Counted from the stretch's first letter, positions 31,560 to 42,004 are shown. The stretch is DNA of 64,000 bases from Streptomyces sp. DSM 110735 (GCF_016482685.1 NZ_JACYHF010000006.1:248001-312000), one strand, 5' to 3'. The notes: a model not told the origin generated them from the sequence alone. Numbers and translations are program-made.

Positions 31560-32879
31560 TCAGACCTCCACCGGCGTCTCGGCGGGCAGGCTGTCCATGA
31601 AGGAGCTGACGGAGAACACCGCGTTGCCCGGTCCGGGCGGGCCGTAGCCGGGCGGGGAGGAGAGACCGAAGTCGTCCATGGTGTTGCGGTACGCCTCGAG
31701 CAGCCGGATGTGGTACTCCAGCGGCGCGCCCTGCGGGTTCGCCTTGCCGAGCGGGGTGGTGGGCTCGGGGCACCAGGTGGTGAAGCGGGGCGTGATGCCC
31801 TGCGACATGAAGAAGCGCAGGCCTTCGGTGGTGGAGGCGATGGCCTCGTCGACCGTCTTGAAGCCGAAGGGCTCGGCCATCTCCACGCCCGCCACGAAGT
31901 TGGGGATCACATTGCGCGCGCCGAACACGTCGGTGGAGTCCAGGATGCGCTTGTGCCACTCGTCGCGGCCGACGTACCGCTCCTTGCCGGGGCAGTACAT
32001 CTTGAACAGATACTCGTCCCACACCTCGAAGTTGGGGTGGTAGATCTGGACGCCGTAGTCCTTGAAGCGCTGCACGTCCGGCTTGGGCAGCGCCTGGGCG
32101 ACGACCTTGCCGATCCAGCGGCCGGGGAAGTGCTCCTCGATGGCCTTGGCGTACCGCCCGTAGAAGTCGGCTTCGTCCAGCCCCTGGACCTTCGTCGTGA
32201 TCGCGCCGCCGGTGAGGGTGTACGCGGTGGAGATCTTGGCGGTGTCGTACTTGTCGATGATCTCCAGCGCCTCGAGGACCTCGTCGACGTCCTTCACGCC
32301 CGTGTACGGCCGGCCCGCCGCCTTGTGCTGGCGCCAGTTGTGGTTGATGTCGCAGTACTGGCACTCCTCCTTGGCGCCGAAGTACTGGCAGACGCGGAAC
32401 GCGGTCAGGTAGATCAGGTAGCCCCACTGGATGGTGGGGGCGACCTCCATGACGGACTTCCCGTTGGAGAGCTTGTGCCGGTAGTACTCCGGCATCGGCG
32501 GCACACCGACGTCGGAGATCCGCTTGCCGTCCAGGTACAGACCGAGCTGGCCGTGCTCGTCGGCGGCGACCCGGTAGGGGGAGGCGGGGTTCACCCGTAC
32601 GGAGACGACCGTTCGGCGCAGGTCGTAGGGGCCACCGGTGAGGATGATCTCCTCCGGGGGCCTGCGCAGGGCGGCTTCGCCCAGCTCGGGGAGGGTGCCG
32701 TGGTCGAAGGAGAAGATGAAGTACGACTTCGGCTTGACCTCGCCGTCCTCGTTGTCGCTGAGGGCCGAGGCGTCGAAGGCGACTCCGCCCCGGAGCAGGT
32801 CCTCCTTGAAGACGGCTTCCCGCGGCACATGCGGGAACCGCTCCATCAGATCCTCGACCAGCGCGGTACGGCTGCCCAT
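31560..32879 (-). CDS. Radical SAM protein with atypical C-x8-C-x2-C cluster motif
   Basis: The 439-residue protein starts at ATG 32879 after GGAGGAGAC. Near residue 165 the sequence CQYFGAKEECQYCDINHNW offers three Cys spaced C-x8-C-x2-C. A TIM-barrel-like pattern follows (STAYTLTGGAIT for the GGE-like SAM contact, YHPNFEVWDE, NVIPNFVAGVEMAEPFGF, ITPRFTTWCPEPTTPLG). This is the layout of radical SAM enzymes but with a wider first spacing than the canonical C-x3-C-x2-C. The N-terminal 150 residues form a separate domain. No companion peptide, maturase or pathway gene is adjacent, so substrate and reaction are unknown. It is divergent from the alditol oxidase gene. Confidence 0.8.
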   Translation of the reverse strand: MGSRTALVEDLMERFPHVPREAVFKEDLLRGGVAFDASALSDNEDGEVKPKSYFIFSFDHGTLPELGEAALRRPPEEIILTGGPYDLRRTVVSVRVNPASPYRVAADEHGQLGLYLDGKRISDVGVPPMPEYYRHKLSNGKSVMEVAPTIQWGYLIYLTAFRVCQYFGAKEECQYCDINHNWRQHKAAGRPYTGVKDVDEVLEALEIIDKYDTAKISTAYTLTGGAITTKVQGLDEADFYGRYAKAIEEHFPGRWIGKVVAQALPKPDVQRFKDYGVQIYHPNFEVWDEYLFKMYCPGKERYVGRDEWHKRILDSTDVFGARNVIPNFVAGVEMAEPFGFKTVDEAIASTTEGLRFFMSQGITPRFTTWCPEPTTPLGKANPQGAPLEYHIRLLEAYRNTMDDFGLSSPPGYGPPGPGNAVFSVSSFMDSLPAETPVEV

Positions 32880-33043
32880 CCCTGTCTCCTCCCGGCTCAC
32901 GCGTTCACCCCTCACCGTATGCCCCCGTTCCCGGTGCAGGCGTCCCGGGGGCGCCCCGGCGCGTGGTGTCCGCGCCGGTAAGGAGCCCCTGACGTGCGGT
33001 GCGCCGTCCCCCGAGTGATCTTCCCCGGGGCGTCGCGGGGTGA

Positions 33044-34357
<1,314 letters not shown>

Positions 34358-34371
34358 CGACTTCCTAGATG

Positions 34372-34400
34372 CCCTAGGATTCAGCCGAGGAATCCTAGGG
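34372..34400. promoter_or_regulatory. Perfect palindrome CCCTAGGATTC-N7-GAATCCTAGGG (TetR operator)
   Basis: Eleven-base perfect arms at 34372-34382 and 34390-34400 are separated by AGCCGAG, with an extra half-site-like TTCCTAG at 34362. The palindrome ends 10 bases before the TetR start and overlaps the ribosome site AGGGAGG. It is therefore ideally placed for autorepression. Confidence 0.75.
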
Positions 34401-34410
34401 AGGTGGACCG

Positions 34411-34992
34411 ATGGCCCGCGCGGGCATCACCGTGGACCGGCTGGTCGCGGCCGCCGCCGAACTCGCGGACGAGTCCGGCTTCGAGAACGTCACGCTGTCC
34501 GCGCTCGCGCGGCGCTTCGGGGTGAAGGACGCGAGCCTCTACTCGCACGTCCGCAACCTGCACGACCTGCGCACCCGGCTCGCGCTCCACGCGGGCGGCG
34601 AGCTGATCGACCGCATCGCGGCGGCGGTGGCCGGGCGCGCGGGCCGCGACGCGCTGACCGCGTTCGCGGGCGCCTACCGCTCCTACGCGCTCGAACACCC
34701 CGGCCGCTACGCCGCCACCCAGATCCGCGTCGACCAGTCCCTGATCGCCGACTCCCCCGCCCTGCGCCGCACCGCCGAGATCACCTACGGGATGCTCCGC
34801 GCCTACGGCCTCGCCGAGCCCGACCTCACCGACGCCGTCCGCCTGCTGCGCAGCACCTTCCACGGCTACTGCGTCCTGGAGTCGGCGGGCGGCTTCGGCG
34901 CCGACCGCGACGTCACGGCGTCCTGGGACAAGGGCGTGGAGGCTCTGCACCGGGCGCTGACCCACTGGCCGAGGGAGTCCGGCGATGCGTGA
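34411..34992 (+). CDS. TetR-family regulator (TetR_C/WHG-like ligand domain)
   Basis: The 193-residue protein has an N-terminal DNA-binding domain of about 60 residues (ITVDRLVAAAAELADESGFENVTLSALARRFGVKDASLYSHVRN) and a helical ligand domain with HPGRYAATQI and LRSTFHGYCVLE motifs seen in WHG-type TetR proteins. It overlaps the next gene by 8 bases, so it and the alpha/beta hydrolase are translated together. A perfect palindrome just upstream is its probable operator. The ligand is unknown; the linked hydrolase may act on it or on a related compound. Confidence 0.9.
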   Translation: MARAGITVDRLVAAAAELADESGFENVTLSALARRFGVKDASLYSHVRNLHDLRTRLALHAGGELIDRIAAAVAGRAGRDALTAFAGAYRSYALEHPGRYAATQIRVDQSLIADSPALRRTAEITYGMLRAYGLAEPDLTDAVRLLRSTFHGYCVLESAGGFGADRDVTASWDKGVEALHRALTHWPRESGDA

Positions 34993-35689
34993 GGGACCGT
35001 ACTACGACGTGACCGGTGGCGGTCCCGTGCTGCTGCTGATGCCGGGCGGCGCCGGGCATCCCATGGGTCTGGACCCGCTGACCGAGCGGCTGGCCCGCCG
35101 GTTCACCGTGGTGACGTACGACCCGCTGGGTCTCGCCCACGGGCGGCTGGGGCTGCCGGTGCCGGACCAGCGTCCGCGGGACTGGAGCGGCGGGGCGCGG
35201 CGGGTGCTGGAAGCCGTCCTGCCGCCGGACGAGCGGGCCCGCGTGTTCGGCACCAGCTCGGGCGGCATCGCGGCCCTCGACCTGCTCGCCCGGCACCCCG
35301 GGCGGCTGGCGCACGTGGTCGCGCACGAGCCGCCCTGCGCGCTGGTCCTGCCGGACGGGGAGGAGCGGCGGCGCGAGCTGATCGCGGCGCTGGACGGGGA
35401 CGACCGAGCGCGCCCCGAGGGTCCGATGGGGGTCTTCCTCGCGCATGTGCTGCGCCCCTTCACGGCGTACGTGCCCGCCGCGCCGGACGAGCCGGAACGG
35501 CTGACCCTCGCCGTCGGGGCGGACTCGCGGGGCGAACTGCCGCGCCGGTCCGCCGAGTTCCTGGCCGCCCGGTTCGGCAGCCGGTCGCTGGAGTTCCCCG
35601 GCGGGCATCTCGGCACGCTGGAGCATCCGGCGGAGTTCGCGGACCGGCTGACCGAGGTGCTGCTCGGGGGACTAGCTTCGGGGGCATGA
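34985..35689 (+). CDS. Alpha/beta-hydrolase
   Basis: A 234-residue single-domain hydrolase. LLLMPGGAGHPMG forms the oxyanion region, VFGTSSGGIAALDLL holds the nucleophile elbow G-x-S-x-G, and GGHLGTLEHPAEFA near the end supplies the catalytic His. There is no signal peptide. It shares an operon with the TetR regulator (8-base overlap) and the homocysteine methyltransferase (ATGA overlap). Substrate unknown; by context it may detoxify the ester or lactone sensed by the TetR protein. Confidence 0.87.
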   Translation: MREGPYYDVTGGGPVLLLMPGGAGHPMGLDPLTERLARRFTVVTYDPLGLAHGRLGLPVPDQRPRDWSGGARRVLEAVLPPDERARVFGTSSGGIAALDLLARHPGRLAHVVAHEPPCALVLPDGEERRRELIAALDGDDRARPEGPMGVFLAHVLRPFTAYVPAAPDEPERLTLAVGADSRGELPRRSAEFLAARFGSRSLEFPGGHLGTLEHPAEFADRLTEVLLGGLASGA

Positions 35690-36618
35690 GCAGCGATCCC
35701 GGTACGCGCGGCATCCCCTCACTGGCCGAGGCACTGGCCGCCGGTCCGCTCGTGCTGGACGGCGGTCTCTCCAACCAGTTGGCGTCCGCCGGGCACGACC
35801 TCTCGGACGAGCTGTGGTCCGCCCGTCTGCTCGCCGAGCGCCCCGAGGCCGTGACCGAGGCGCACCTCGCCTACTTCGCGGCGGGCGCCGACGTCGCGAT
35901 CACCGCGAGCTACCAGGCCACCTTCGAAGGCTTCGGCAGACGCGGGATCGACCGGCCCACGGCCGCGCGGCTGATGGCGTCGAGCGTGGAACTGGCGCGG
36001 GACGCCGCCCGCGCGGCGGACGTGGCCCGGCCGCTCTGGGTGGCGGCGTCGGCGGGACCGTACGGGGCGATGCTCGCGGACGGCTCGGAGTACCGGGGGC
36101 GGTACGGGCTGAGCACCGCGGACCTGGAACGCTTCCACCGGCCACGCCTTGAGGTGCTCGCGGAGGCGGCGCCCGACGTGCTGGCCCTGGAGACCGTGCC
36201 GGACACCGTCGAGGCGGAGGCGCTGCTGCGCGCGGTACGGGGGCTCGGGGTGCCGGTGTGGTTGTCCTACACCGTCTCCGGGCGGCACACCCGAGCCGGG
36301 CAGCCCCTGGAGCAGGCGTTCCGGCTCGCCGCCGACACGGACGAGGTGATCGCGGTCGGCGTCAACTGCTGCGCCCCCGAGGACGCGCTGCCCGCCGTCC
36401 ACACAGCCCACCGCGTGACGGGCAAACCGGTCGTCGTCTACCCCAACAGCGGCGAGTCCTGGAACGCGGACACCCGCACGTGGGACGGCCGCACGACCTT
36501 CGACACCGGCCTGGTGGACGCGTGGCGCGCGGCGGGGGCGCGGCTGATCGGGGGGTGCTGCCGGGTGGGACCGGAGACGATCGGGGCGGTGGCGGGGCGG
36601 GTGGCGGGGGTGCGGTGA
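35686..36618 (+). CDS. mmuM: Homocysteine S-methyltransferase
   Basis: The 310-residue protein has the betaine-homocysteine methyltransferase barrel. Evidence includes PLVLDGGLSNQL at the N-terminus, the zinc-ligand motifs GVNCC and LIGGCCRVGPETI, and ALETVPDTVEAEALL. This class moves a methyl group from S-methylmethionine (or S-adenosylmethionine) to homocysteine, producing methionine. The ATG overlaps the hydrolase stop, placing it in the TetR-controlled transcript, which is an unusual setting for a methionine salvage gene. A decayed repeat array begins right after its stop. Confidence 0.9.
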   Translation: MSSDPGTRGIPSLAEALAAGPLVLDGGLSNQLASAGHDLSDELWSARLLAERPEAVTEAHLAYFAAGADVAITASYQATFEGFGRRGIDRPTAARLMASSVELARDAARAADVARPLWVAASAGPYGAMLADGSEYRGRYGLSTADLERFHRPRLEVLAEAAPDVLALETVPDTVEAEALLRAVRGLGVPVWLSYTVSGRHTRAGQPLEQAFRLAADTDEVIAVGVNCCAPEDALPAVHTAHRVTGKPVVVYPNSGESWNADTRTWDGRTTFDTGLVDAWRAAGARLIGGCCRVGPETIGAVAGRVAGVR

Positions 36619-36619
36619 C

Positions 36620-37322
36620 CGGGGGTGGGGTTGGCGGGGCGTGCCTCTCTGGGCGGGCCGGTGGCGGGTGTGCACGGCCCGGAACAGCAGTCGCGTCCAC
36701 AACGAGGGCTTGCCCGCCGGGAGCGGAGTCCCGCCGAGCCGCACGCAAGGGCCGGTCGGCGGACCCTGACAGACCCCCCTCGCCGCTCCGACCGGTGGCG
36801 GCGTGCACACGCGCTGAACGGTGACCGCGACCGCAGCGGGGCGCTTGTCCGGCCGGGGGCGGAGTCCCACCGGACACCGCACAAGGGCAACGTCGGCAGG
36901 CCCTGAAGGGAACCCCTCGCCAGACGGGCCGGTCGCGGCGTGCACACGCCCCCCAACAGCAGCCGCCCTCGCAACAGGGGCTTGCCCGCCGAGGGCTAAG
37001 CCTCGCTGAACCGCGCGCAAGGGCGACGTCGGCGGGCCCTGGCGGGCTGTAGCTCGCGGGCGGACCGGTGGCGGCGTGCGCGCGGCACTGAACGGTGGCC
37101 GCGACCGCAGCGGGCGCTGTCCGCCGGGGACGGAGTCCGCTGAGCGGGGACGGGGCCTGGCGGCGGTACCGGCGGCTGGTGCCTCTCCGGTCGGACCGAC
37201 AGCACGCGTGCGCCCAGGCCGGACGGCCGCCGCGACCGCGCACCTGCCGCAGCCCGCGTCTCGGTCCCGCACAGCCACGGGCCGCAACGCCCGCGCCGGA
37301 GGAGCCCGCGCCCCGAGAGTCC
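36620..37322. repeat. Five degenerate tandem repeats of about 135 bp
   Basis: The marker (G)CCGGTGGCGGCGTGCACAC and variants begins at 36658, 36792, 36929 and 37065, with a weaker fifth near 37196, giving periods of 131-137 bases. Each unit continues through AACAGCAG or AACGGTGACCGCGACCGCAGC, then GGGGCTTG(T/C)CC, GGAGTCC, CGCAAGGGC and CGTCGGCGGGCCCTG. Copies differ by many substitutions and by small insertions or deletions that break any reading frame. The array fills the gap between two convergent genes. Confidence 0.8.
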
Positions 37323-38897
37323 TCAGTGTTTCCGCGTCGCAGACGACCGGCGCAGGCGGCGTACCGCCGAGGAGAGGTCGGTGTGGGGGATGCGGACGAT
37401 GGAGGGGGTGGGGGTGGGGTCCCGGAGGGGTGGGGCGGTGGCCCAGAGGGCGATCTCGGGGTCGCGGGGGCCGTAGGCGACGGCGGGGGCGTCGCCGTCG
37501 TCGAAGACCCGCACGGGGTGGGTGGCGTCCCACGCGGGCCAGCCGGGGTCGCCGGTGGCGGCGAAGCGGACCCAGGCGGCGTGCATGGTGTCGGCGAGGT
37601 GCTGCGGCGCGCCGTGCCCGGCCAGCTTGACGGCTTCCGGGAACTCGCCGGTGTCGAAGACGAAGCCCAGCTCCAGGGCGTGGCAGGCGCCGAGCCCCGG
37701 TCGGCGGGACGGCCAGGCGAACTCGTAGAGGTGCGCGGTGCCGGGACGGGCGTCGGCGATGCGGTGCATGGGCACGCGCAACATGTGGTCGGTGACCATC
37801 TGCCCGACGATCTCGGCGGCGCCCGCCCCCGGGCGCAGGGCGCGGTAGCCGCGCGGCACCTCGTGGCCGACCCGGCAGCGGGCCATGGCTCCGGCCAGCG
37901 CGACGGCGCCGAGCCGGTCGACGCGCTCCACGAGCCCGCCGGGGACCAGCCACAGCCGGTACTCGTCCCGGGTCCAGCCCATGAGCAGGTCGACGCCGGG
38001 TGCCGCCGTGCCGTCGACCAGCGCCTGGAGCGGGTCGGCGGGCACGAGGTCGCCGTCGGGGACGATGCCGAAGGCGGGTCCGCCGAGCACGGGGCTGCTC
38101 AGCCGCCCCACCTCGGCCTGGGCGCGCAGCAGCAGGTCGCGGTCGACGGCGGCGAAGGCGACCGCGGTGGCCGGGACCTTCAACCGGGCGGCCATACGGC
38201 GCACCATCCGCCGCACCTTGTCCCGCTCGGAGACCTCCGGCGCGCCGCTCTGCAGCACGGCCCGCCGGACCAGCCCCCGCGACTCGGGGACGGTGAGCAG
38301 GACGCCCGCGCTGATGGCACCGGCCGACTGGCCGGCCAGGGTCACGTTGTCCGGGTCGCCGCCGAACGCCGCGATGTTCTCGTGGACCCAGCGCAGCGCG
38401 GCGAGCTGGTCGCGCAGCCCGGGGTTGGCGGGCACGTCCGGGAACAGCCCGTAGCCCTCCACACCGAGCCGGTAGTTGACCGAGACGAGGACGACCCCGT
38501 CACGGGCGAAGGCACCGCCGCCGTACACCGGTACCGCCGAGGAACCCCTGGTCAGCGCGCCGCCGTGCAGCCAGACCAGGACGGGGAGCCGGGCGCCGGG
38601 ACCGGGCTCGGGGGTCCAGACGTTGAGGTTGAGGCACTCCTCGCCCGGGACGACCGGGTCGGAGAGGTAGCCGGAGAACGCCTCGGAGTACGGCACCTGC
38701 GGCGCGGTCGGTCCGTAGTCCCCGGCGTCGCGCACGCCGTCCCAGGGCTCGGGGCGCTCGGGCGGCCGGAAGCGGCGGGGGCCGAAGGGGGGCGCGGCGT
38801 ACGGGACACCCCGGAACACCGCGACGTCCTGTTCGTAGCGCCCGCGTACGGCGCCGTGCTGCGTGCGGACCACCGGGTCCGTGCGGTCTGCGGTCAT
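37323..38897 (-). CDS. Type-B carboxylesterase
   Basis: The 524-residue protein starts at ATG 38897 (MTADRTDPVVRTQHGAVRG). Hallmarks are FRGVPYAAPPFGPRRF, the EECLNLNVWTP motif, the oxyanion HGGAL, and the nucleophile elbow GGDPDNVTLAGQSAGAIS. The acid and His are expected in GWTRDEYR and GACHALELGFVF. There is no signal peptide, so it is probably cytoplasmic. The family hydrolyses carboxylic esters, and actinomycete members include nitrobenzyl esterase and antibiotic-modifying enzymes. It stands alone on the minus strand. Confidence 0.9.
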   Translation of the reverse strand: MTADRTDPVVRTQHGAVRGRYEQDVAVFRGVPYAAPPFGPRRFRPPERPEPWDGVRDAGDYGPTAPQVPYSEAFSGYLSDPVVPGEECLNLNVWTPEPGPGARLPVLVWLHGGALTRGSSAVPVYGGGAFARDGVVLVSVNYRLGVEGYGLFPDVPANPGLRDQLAALRWVHENIAAFGGDPDNVTLAGQSAGAISAGVLLTVPESRGLVRRAVLQSGAPEVSERDKVRRMVRRMAARLKVPATAVAFAAVDRDLLLRAQAEVGRLSSPVLGGPAFGIVPDGDLVPADPLQALVDGTAAPGVDLLMGWTRDEYRLWLVPGGLVERVDRLGAVALAGAMARCRVGHEVPRGYRALRPGAGAAEIVGQMVTDHMLRVPMHRIADARPGTAHLYEFAWPSRRPGLGACHALELGFVFDTGEFPEAVKLAGHGAPQHLADTMHAAWVRFAATGDPGWPAWDATHPVRVFDDGDAPAVAYGPRDPEIALWATAPPLRDPTPTPSIVRIPHTDLSSAVRRLRRSSATRKH

Positions 38898-39091
38898 CGC
38901 CCACCAGCCCTTCCGCCCACCAGCCCCTCGCCGCGCACATGTGCCGATCACACACAGAGCGTGTCGCGATCACACACGGCACCACATAGGAGAGCACCAC
39001 ATGTCAGAGCGCCACACAGGGCGGGTGTATTCCCTTGCACGGACCCGCGCGGCACGCTCCCCGCGCTCCCCGCCCGCGCCGCCCACGCCGC

Positions 39092-40246
39092 TCACCGCTC
39101 CGGACGCCCCCGCTCCGTCCCGCCCTTCGGCGTGTGGTGGGTGTTCCTGGCGTGGGCGCGCAGCCGTCCGGTGATGTCCTCGGGCGGCAGGAAGCGGGAC
39201 CAGCGTTCGGGGAACTCGGAGGGCATGTCGGGGTCGTCCGGGTCGCTGTCGCGGGCCGCGGCGGCCCGCGACACGTACTCCGCGATCTGGACCTCCCGCT
39301 GCCGTTCGTTCGCCTCGCGGGCGGCGGCCGTGGCGGCGGCGGGCCAGACCCGGTCGATGGCGGCGTTCACCGCCGCGCCCACGAGCACGGCGAAGGCGGA
39401 GACCCCGATCCACAGCAGCACGGCGACGGCCGCCGCCAGGGAGCCGTAGATGGTGGCGCCCTCGATGGTGTGGGTGAGGTACACCCGCAGCAGGAGGCTG
39501 CCGAGGACCCACATGGCGAGGGCGACCAGGGCGCCTGGCACGTCCTCGATCCACGGCGAGCGGACCGGGACGGAGACGTGGTAGAGCGTGGTCAGGAAGA
39601 CGATGGACAGGACGATGACGACGGGCCAGTAGAGGACCTGGACGACCGTCGCCGACCAGGGCAGCACCCCGACCACCGCGTCGGGTCCCGCCACCATCAG
39701 CGGCAGCGCCACCGAGCCGATCAGCAGCGCCACGATGAACAGCAGGAACGCCATGATGCGGGTCTTGACGATGCCCCGGACGCCGTCGAGGCCGTACATC
39801 ACGGTGATGGTGTCGATGAAGACGTTCACCGCGCGGGAGCCGGACCACAGGGCGAACAGGAAGCCGATGGAGATGACGTCGGGTCTGCCGCCCTTCATCA
39901 CGTCGTCAAGGATCGGCTCGGCGATCTCCGTGACGCCCTTGTTCGACAGGACGGTGCGCGAAGCCTCCAGGAGGTTGGTCTCCAGGCTGTGGATGGTGTC
40001 GGCGCCGGTCCAGTCGTCGACGTAGCCGAGGAGCCCGATGAGGCTGAGCAGCAGGGGCGGGACGGACAGCAGCGTGAAGAAGGCAGCCTCGGCAGCGAGG
40101 CCCAGGATGCGGTACTCCATGCAGGAATTGACGGTGTCCGTCAGCAGCAGCCAGGCGGTCCTCCGCTTGGAGACGTTCCGGTAAAGGGCTCTGGCCCGGT
40201 GGAGGCGGCCCCGGAGCCGCTCGGGGGTTTCACTTGCTGACTGCAC
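39092..40246 (-). CDS. YihY/UPF0761 family membrane protein
   Basis: The 384-residue protein has about six membrane segments, among them ILGLAAEAAFFTLLSVPPLLLSLIGLLGYV, IMAFLLFIVALLIGSVALPLMV, VLYWPVVIVLSIVFLTTLY and LAAAVAVLLWIGVSAFAVLVGAAVNAAI. These match the YihY (once called RNase BN) family, for which ribonuclease activity has been withdrawn; the role in lipid or polysaccharide transport is unresolved. The C-terminal 80 residues are cytoplasmic and charged. A positively charged N-terminus precedes the first segment. Confidence 0.9.
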   Translation of the reverse strand: MQSASETPERLRGRLHRARALYRNVSKRRTAWLLLTDTVNSCMEYRILGLAAEAAFFTLLSVPPLLLSLIGLLGYVDDWTGADTIHSLETNLLEASRTVLSNKGVTEIAEPILDDVMKGGRPDVISIGFLFALWSGSRAVNVFIDTITVMYGLDGVRGIVKTRIMAFLLFIVALLIGSVALPLMVAGPDAVVGVLPWSATVVQVLYWPVVIVLSIVFLTTLYHVSVPVRSPWIEDVPGALVALAMWVLGSLLLRVYLTHTIEGATIYGSLAAAVAVLLWIGVSAFAVLVGAAVNAAIDRVWPAAATAAAREANERQREVQIAEYVSRAAAARDSDPDDPDMPSEFPERWSRFLPPEDITGRLRAHARNTHHTPKGGTERGRPER

Positions 40247-40684
40247 GTCCTAACGGTATCCGCCGCGGCGCGCGGCCCTCACCTCGCGGGGCGGAACGCC
40301 TGTGCCGCGAGGCCGATGAGCGCGCATGTGCCGGGGCGGGTACGGCCGGTCGACCGGTCCGCGCGCGCCGGACAGCACTGGGGATCTCCGGTCGGTGGGG
40401 GTTCTCCCGGGTCGCGGGGGTGGTGCTGCGCCGACACGGCACCACCCCCGCCCCTCGGGCCCCTTGGAGGGCGCACGCACCGCCCGGGGGCGGCGCAGGG
40501 CTCAAGTGTCGGTGCGCCCCGTGCCGTTCACCAGGGTTGCAGGAGGTTGCAACTTGTTGCCGAGAGTGCGCGGAGCGCTGTGTTCGACCCCCACTCGACG
40601 GCAGTATGGGGAACCGCTGGCCCGGAAGCCGCCGCCGGGTTGGCTCGACACATGTGTTGGACGCCTATCTTCCGGGAGGCGCAA
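40247..40684. other. 438-base divergent intergenic region
   Basis: This lies between the YihY-family gene and the GAF regulator. Open frames on both strands lack normal codon use. The notable element is TTGCAGGAGGTTGCAACTTGTTGC at about 40536-40559, with three TTGC(A) half-sites and the palindrome TTGCAA, plausibly an operator for the GAF regulator. Nothing else clear is seen. Confidence 0.4.
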
Positions 40685-42004
40685 GTGGTGGACCCGCCCA
40701 TGAACATGGCGCGCCTGGCCGCCGTGGACGCGGCACAGGCGGCGCGGGTGCTCAGCGAGGTGCGCGAGGCACGACTCGCCGGAAAGCGGGCGCGGATCGC
40801 GCCCCGTCCGGTGATCGAGCAGTCCTGGGCGCGGATGCTGCGCAGCGGCATCGACCCCGAACAGGCACGGGGCTCGCGGCTGCTGTCCGCCGAGGAGGTG
40901 GGGCGCCGACGGCGCCAGTCGCCGTTGCGGCACGTGCTGCCGGTGCTGCGCGAGGGCTTGCTGTCGGTCGCGGACGTGGCGCGGCACATCATGGTCGTCG
41001 CCGACGCCGAGGGCCGCGTGCTGTGGCGCGAGGGCGCCCCGGCGGTGCTGCGCAAGGCCGACGTGCTCGGCTTCGAGGTGGGCGCCGACTGGCGCGAGGG
41101 CGCGGTCGGCACCAACGGCGTGGGCACCCCGGCGGTCGTACGGCGACCGGTGCAGGTGTTCGGCGCCGAGCACTTCGTGCGCTCGCACGTCTCCTGGACC
41201 TGTTCCGGCGCGCCGATCACCGACCCCCGGGACGGACGGCTCCTCGGTGTGGTGGACGTGAGCGGTCCGCTGGAGACGATGCACCCGGCGACCCTCGCCT
41301 GGGTGGACTCGGTGGCCAAGCTCGCCGAGGCGCGGCTGCGCGAGCTGCATCTGACCTCGCTGGAGCGACTGCGCACGGTCGGGGCGCCGGTGCTGGCCCG
41401 ATTGGAGGGACGCGCCCTCGTCGTGGACCGCGACGGCTGGACCGCGGCGGTGACCGGGATGCCGTACGTCCGCCGTCTCGCGCTGCCCAACTCCCTCTCG
41501 CCGGGCCGCCGCTGGCTCGCCGCGCTGGGTTCGTGCGCCGTGGAGCCGCTGGCCGGGGGCTGGTTGGTGCGGGCGGCGGACGAGACGGCGGCCGGGGTGC
41601 GGATGACGCTGGACCTCTCCCGTCCCGACCGCCGCACGCTGACGGTGTCCGGCGGCGCCGGTCCCTGGTCACGGGAACTGAGCGCCCGGCACGCCGAGTT
41701 GCTGCTGCTGCTCGCCGAACACCGCGCGGGGCACAGCGCGGCCGGTCTCGCGGAGGACCTGTTCGGGGACGCGTCCCGGACGGTGACGGTGCGGGCGGAG
41801 ATGTCGCGCGTACGGCGTTATCTGGGCGCGCTGTTGCTGGACCGCCCCTACCGGTTCCGGGAGGACGCGGACGTGCAGGTACTGCTGCCCGAGGAGCCGG
41901 CCGATCTGCTGCCCCACTCCAAGGCACCCGCGCTGGCAGGGCTGCGCAGTCCCGTGGGCACGTCCAGTGGGGCGGAGTGCGAACAGCGGGTCCGAACAGA
42001 GTAG
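40685..42004 (+). CDS. GAF-domain transcriptional regulator
   Basis: This protein has 439 residues from GTG 40685, with GGGAGG 5 bases upstream; longer in-frame extensions run through the promoter region and are rejected. Residues about 75-210 form a GAF sensor domain (VADVARHIMVVADAEGRVLWREG, DWREGAVGTNGVGTPAVVRRPVQVFGAEHF, ITDPRDGRLLGVVDVSG) of the type found in AcoR-like regulators. No sigma-54 AAA domain follows. Instead there is a C-terminal segment (SARHAELLLLLAEHRAGHSAAGLAEDLFG to VRAEMSRVRRYLGALLLDRPYRF) resembling a winged helix DNA-binding domain. Target genes are unknown. Confidence 0.83.
   Translation: MVDPPMNMARLAAVDAAQAARVLSEVREARLAGKRARIAPRPVIEQSWARMLRSGIDPEQARGSRLLSAEEVGRRRRQSPLRHVLPVLREGLLSVADVARHIMVVADAEGRVLWREGAPAVLRKADVLGFEVGADWREGAVGTNGVGTPAVVRRPVQVFGAEHFVRSHVSWTCSGAPITDPRDGRLLGVVDVSGPLETMHPATLAWVDSVAKLAEARLRELHLTSLERLRTVGAPVLARLEGRALVVDRDGWTAAVTGMPYVRRLALPNSLSPGRRWLAALGSCAVEPLAGGWLVRAADETAAGVRMTLDLSRPDRRTLTVSGGAGPWSRELSARHAELLLLLAEHRAGHSAAGLAEDLFGDASRTVTVRAEMSRVRRYLGALLLDRPYRFREDADVQVLLPEEPADLLPHSKAPALAGLRSPVGTSSGAECEQRVRTE

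Noticed and set aside
36620..37322. CRISPR array
   Set aside because: Repeats are about 135 bp, degenerate and contiguous without unique spacers; no cas genes are present.
40316..40684. N-terminal extension of the GAF regulator
   Set aside because: It would cross the operator-like TTGC region, has no ribosome site, and the GTG at 40685 has an excellent one.
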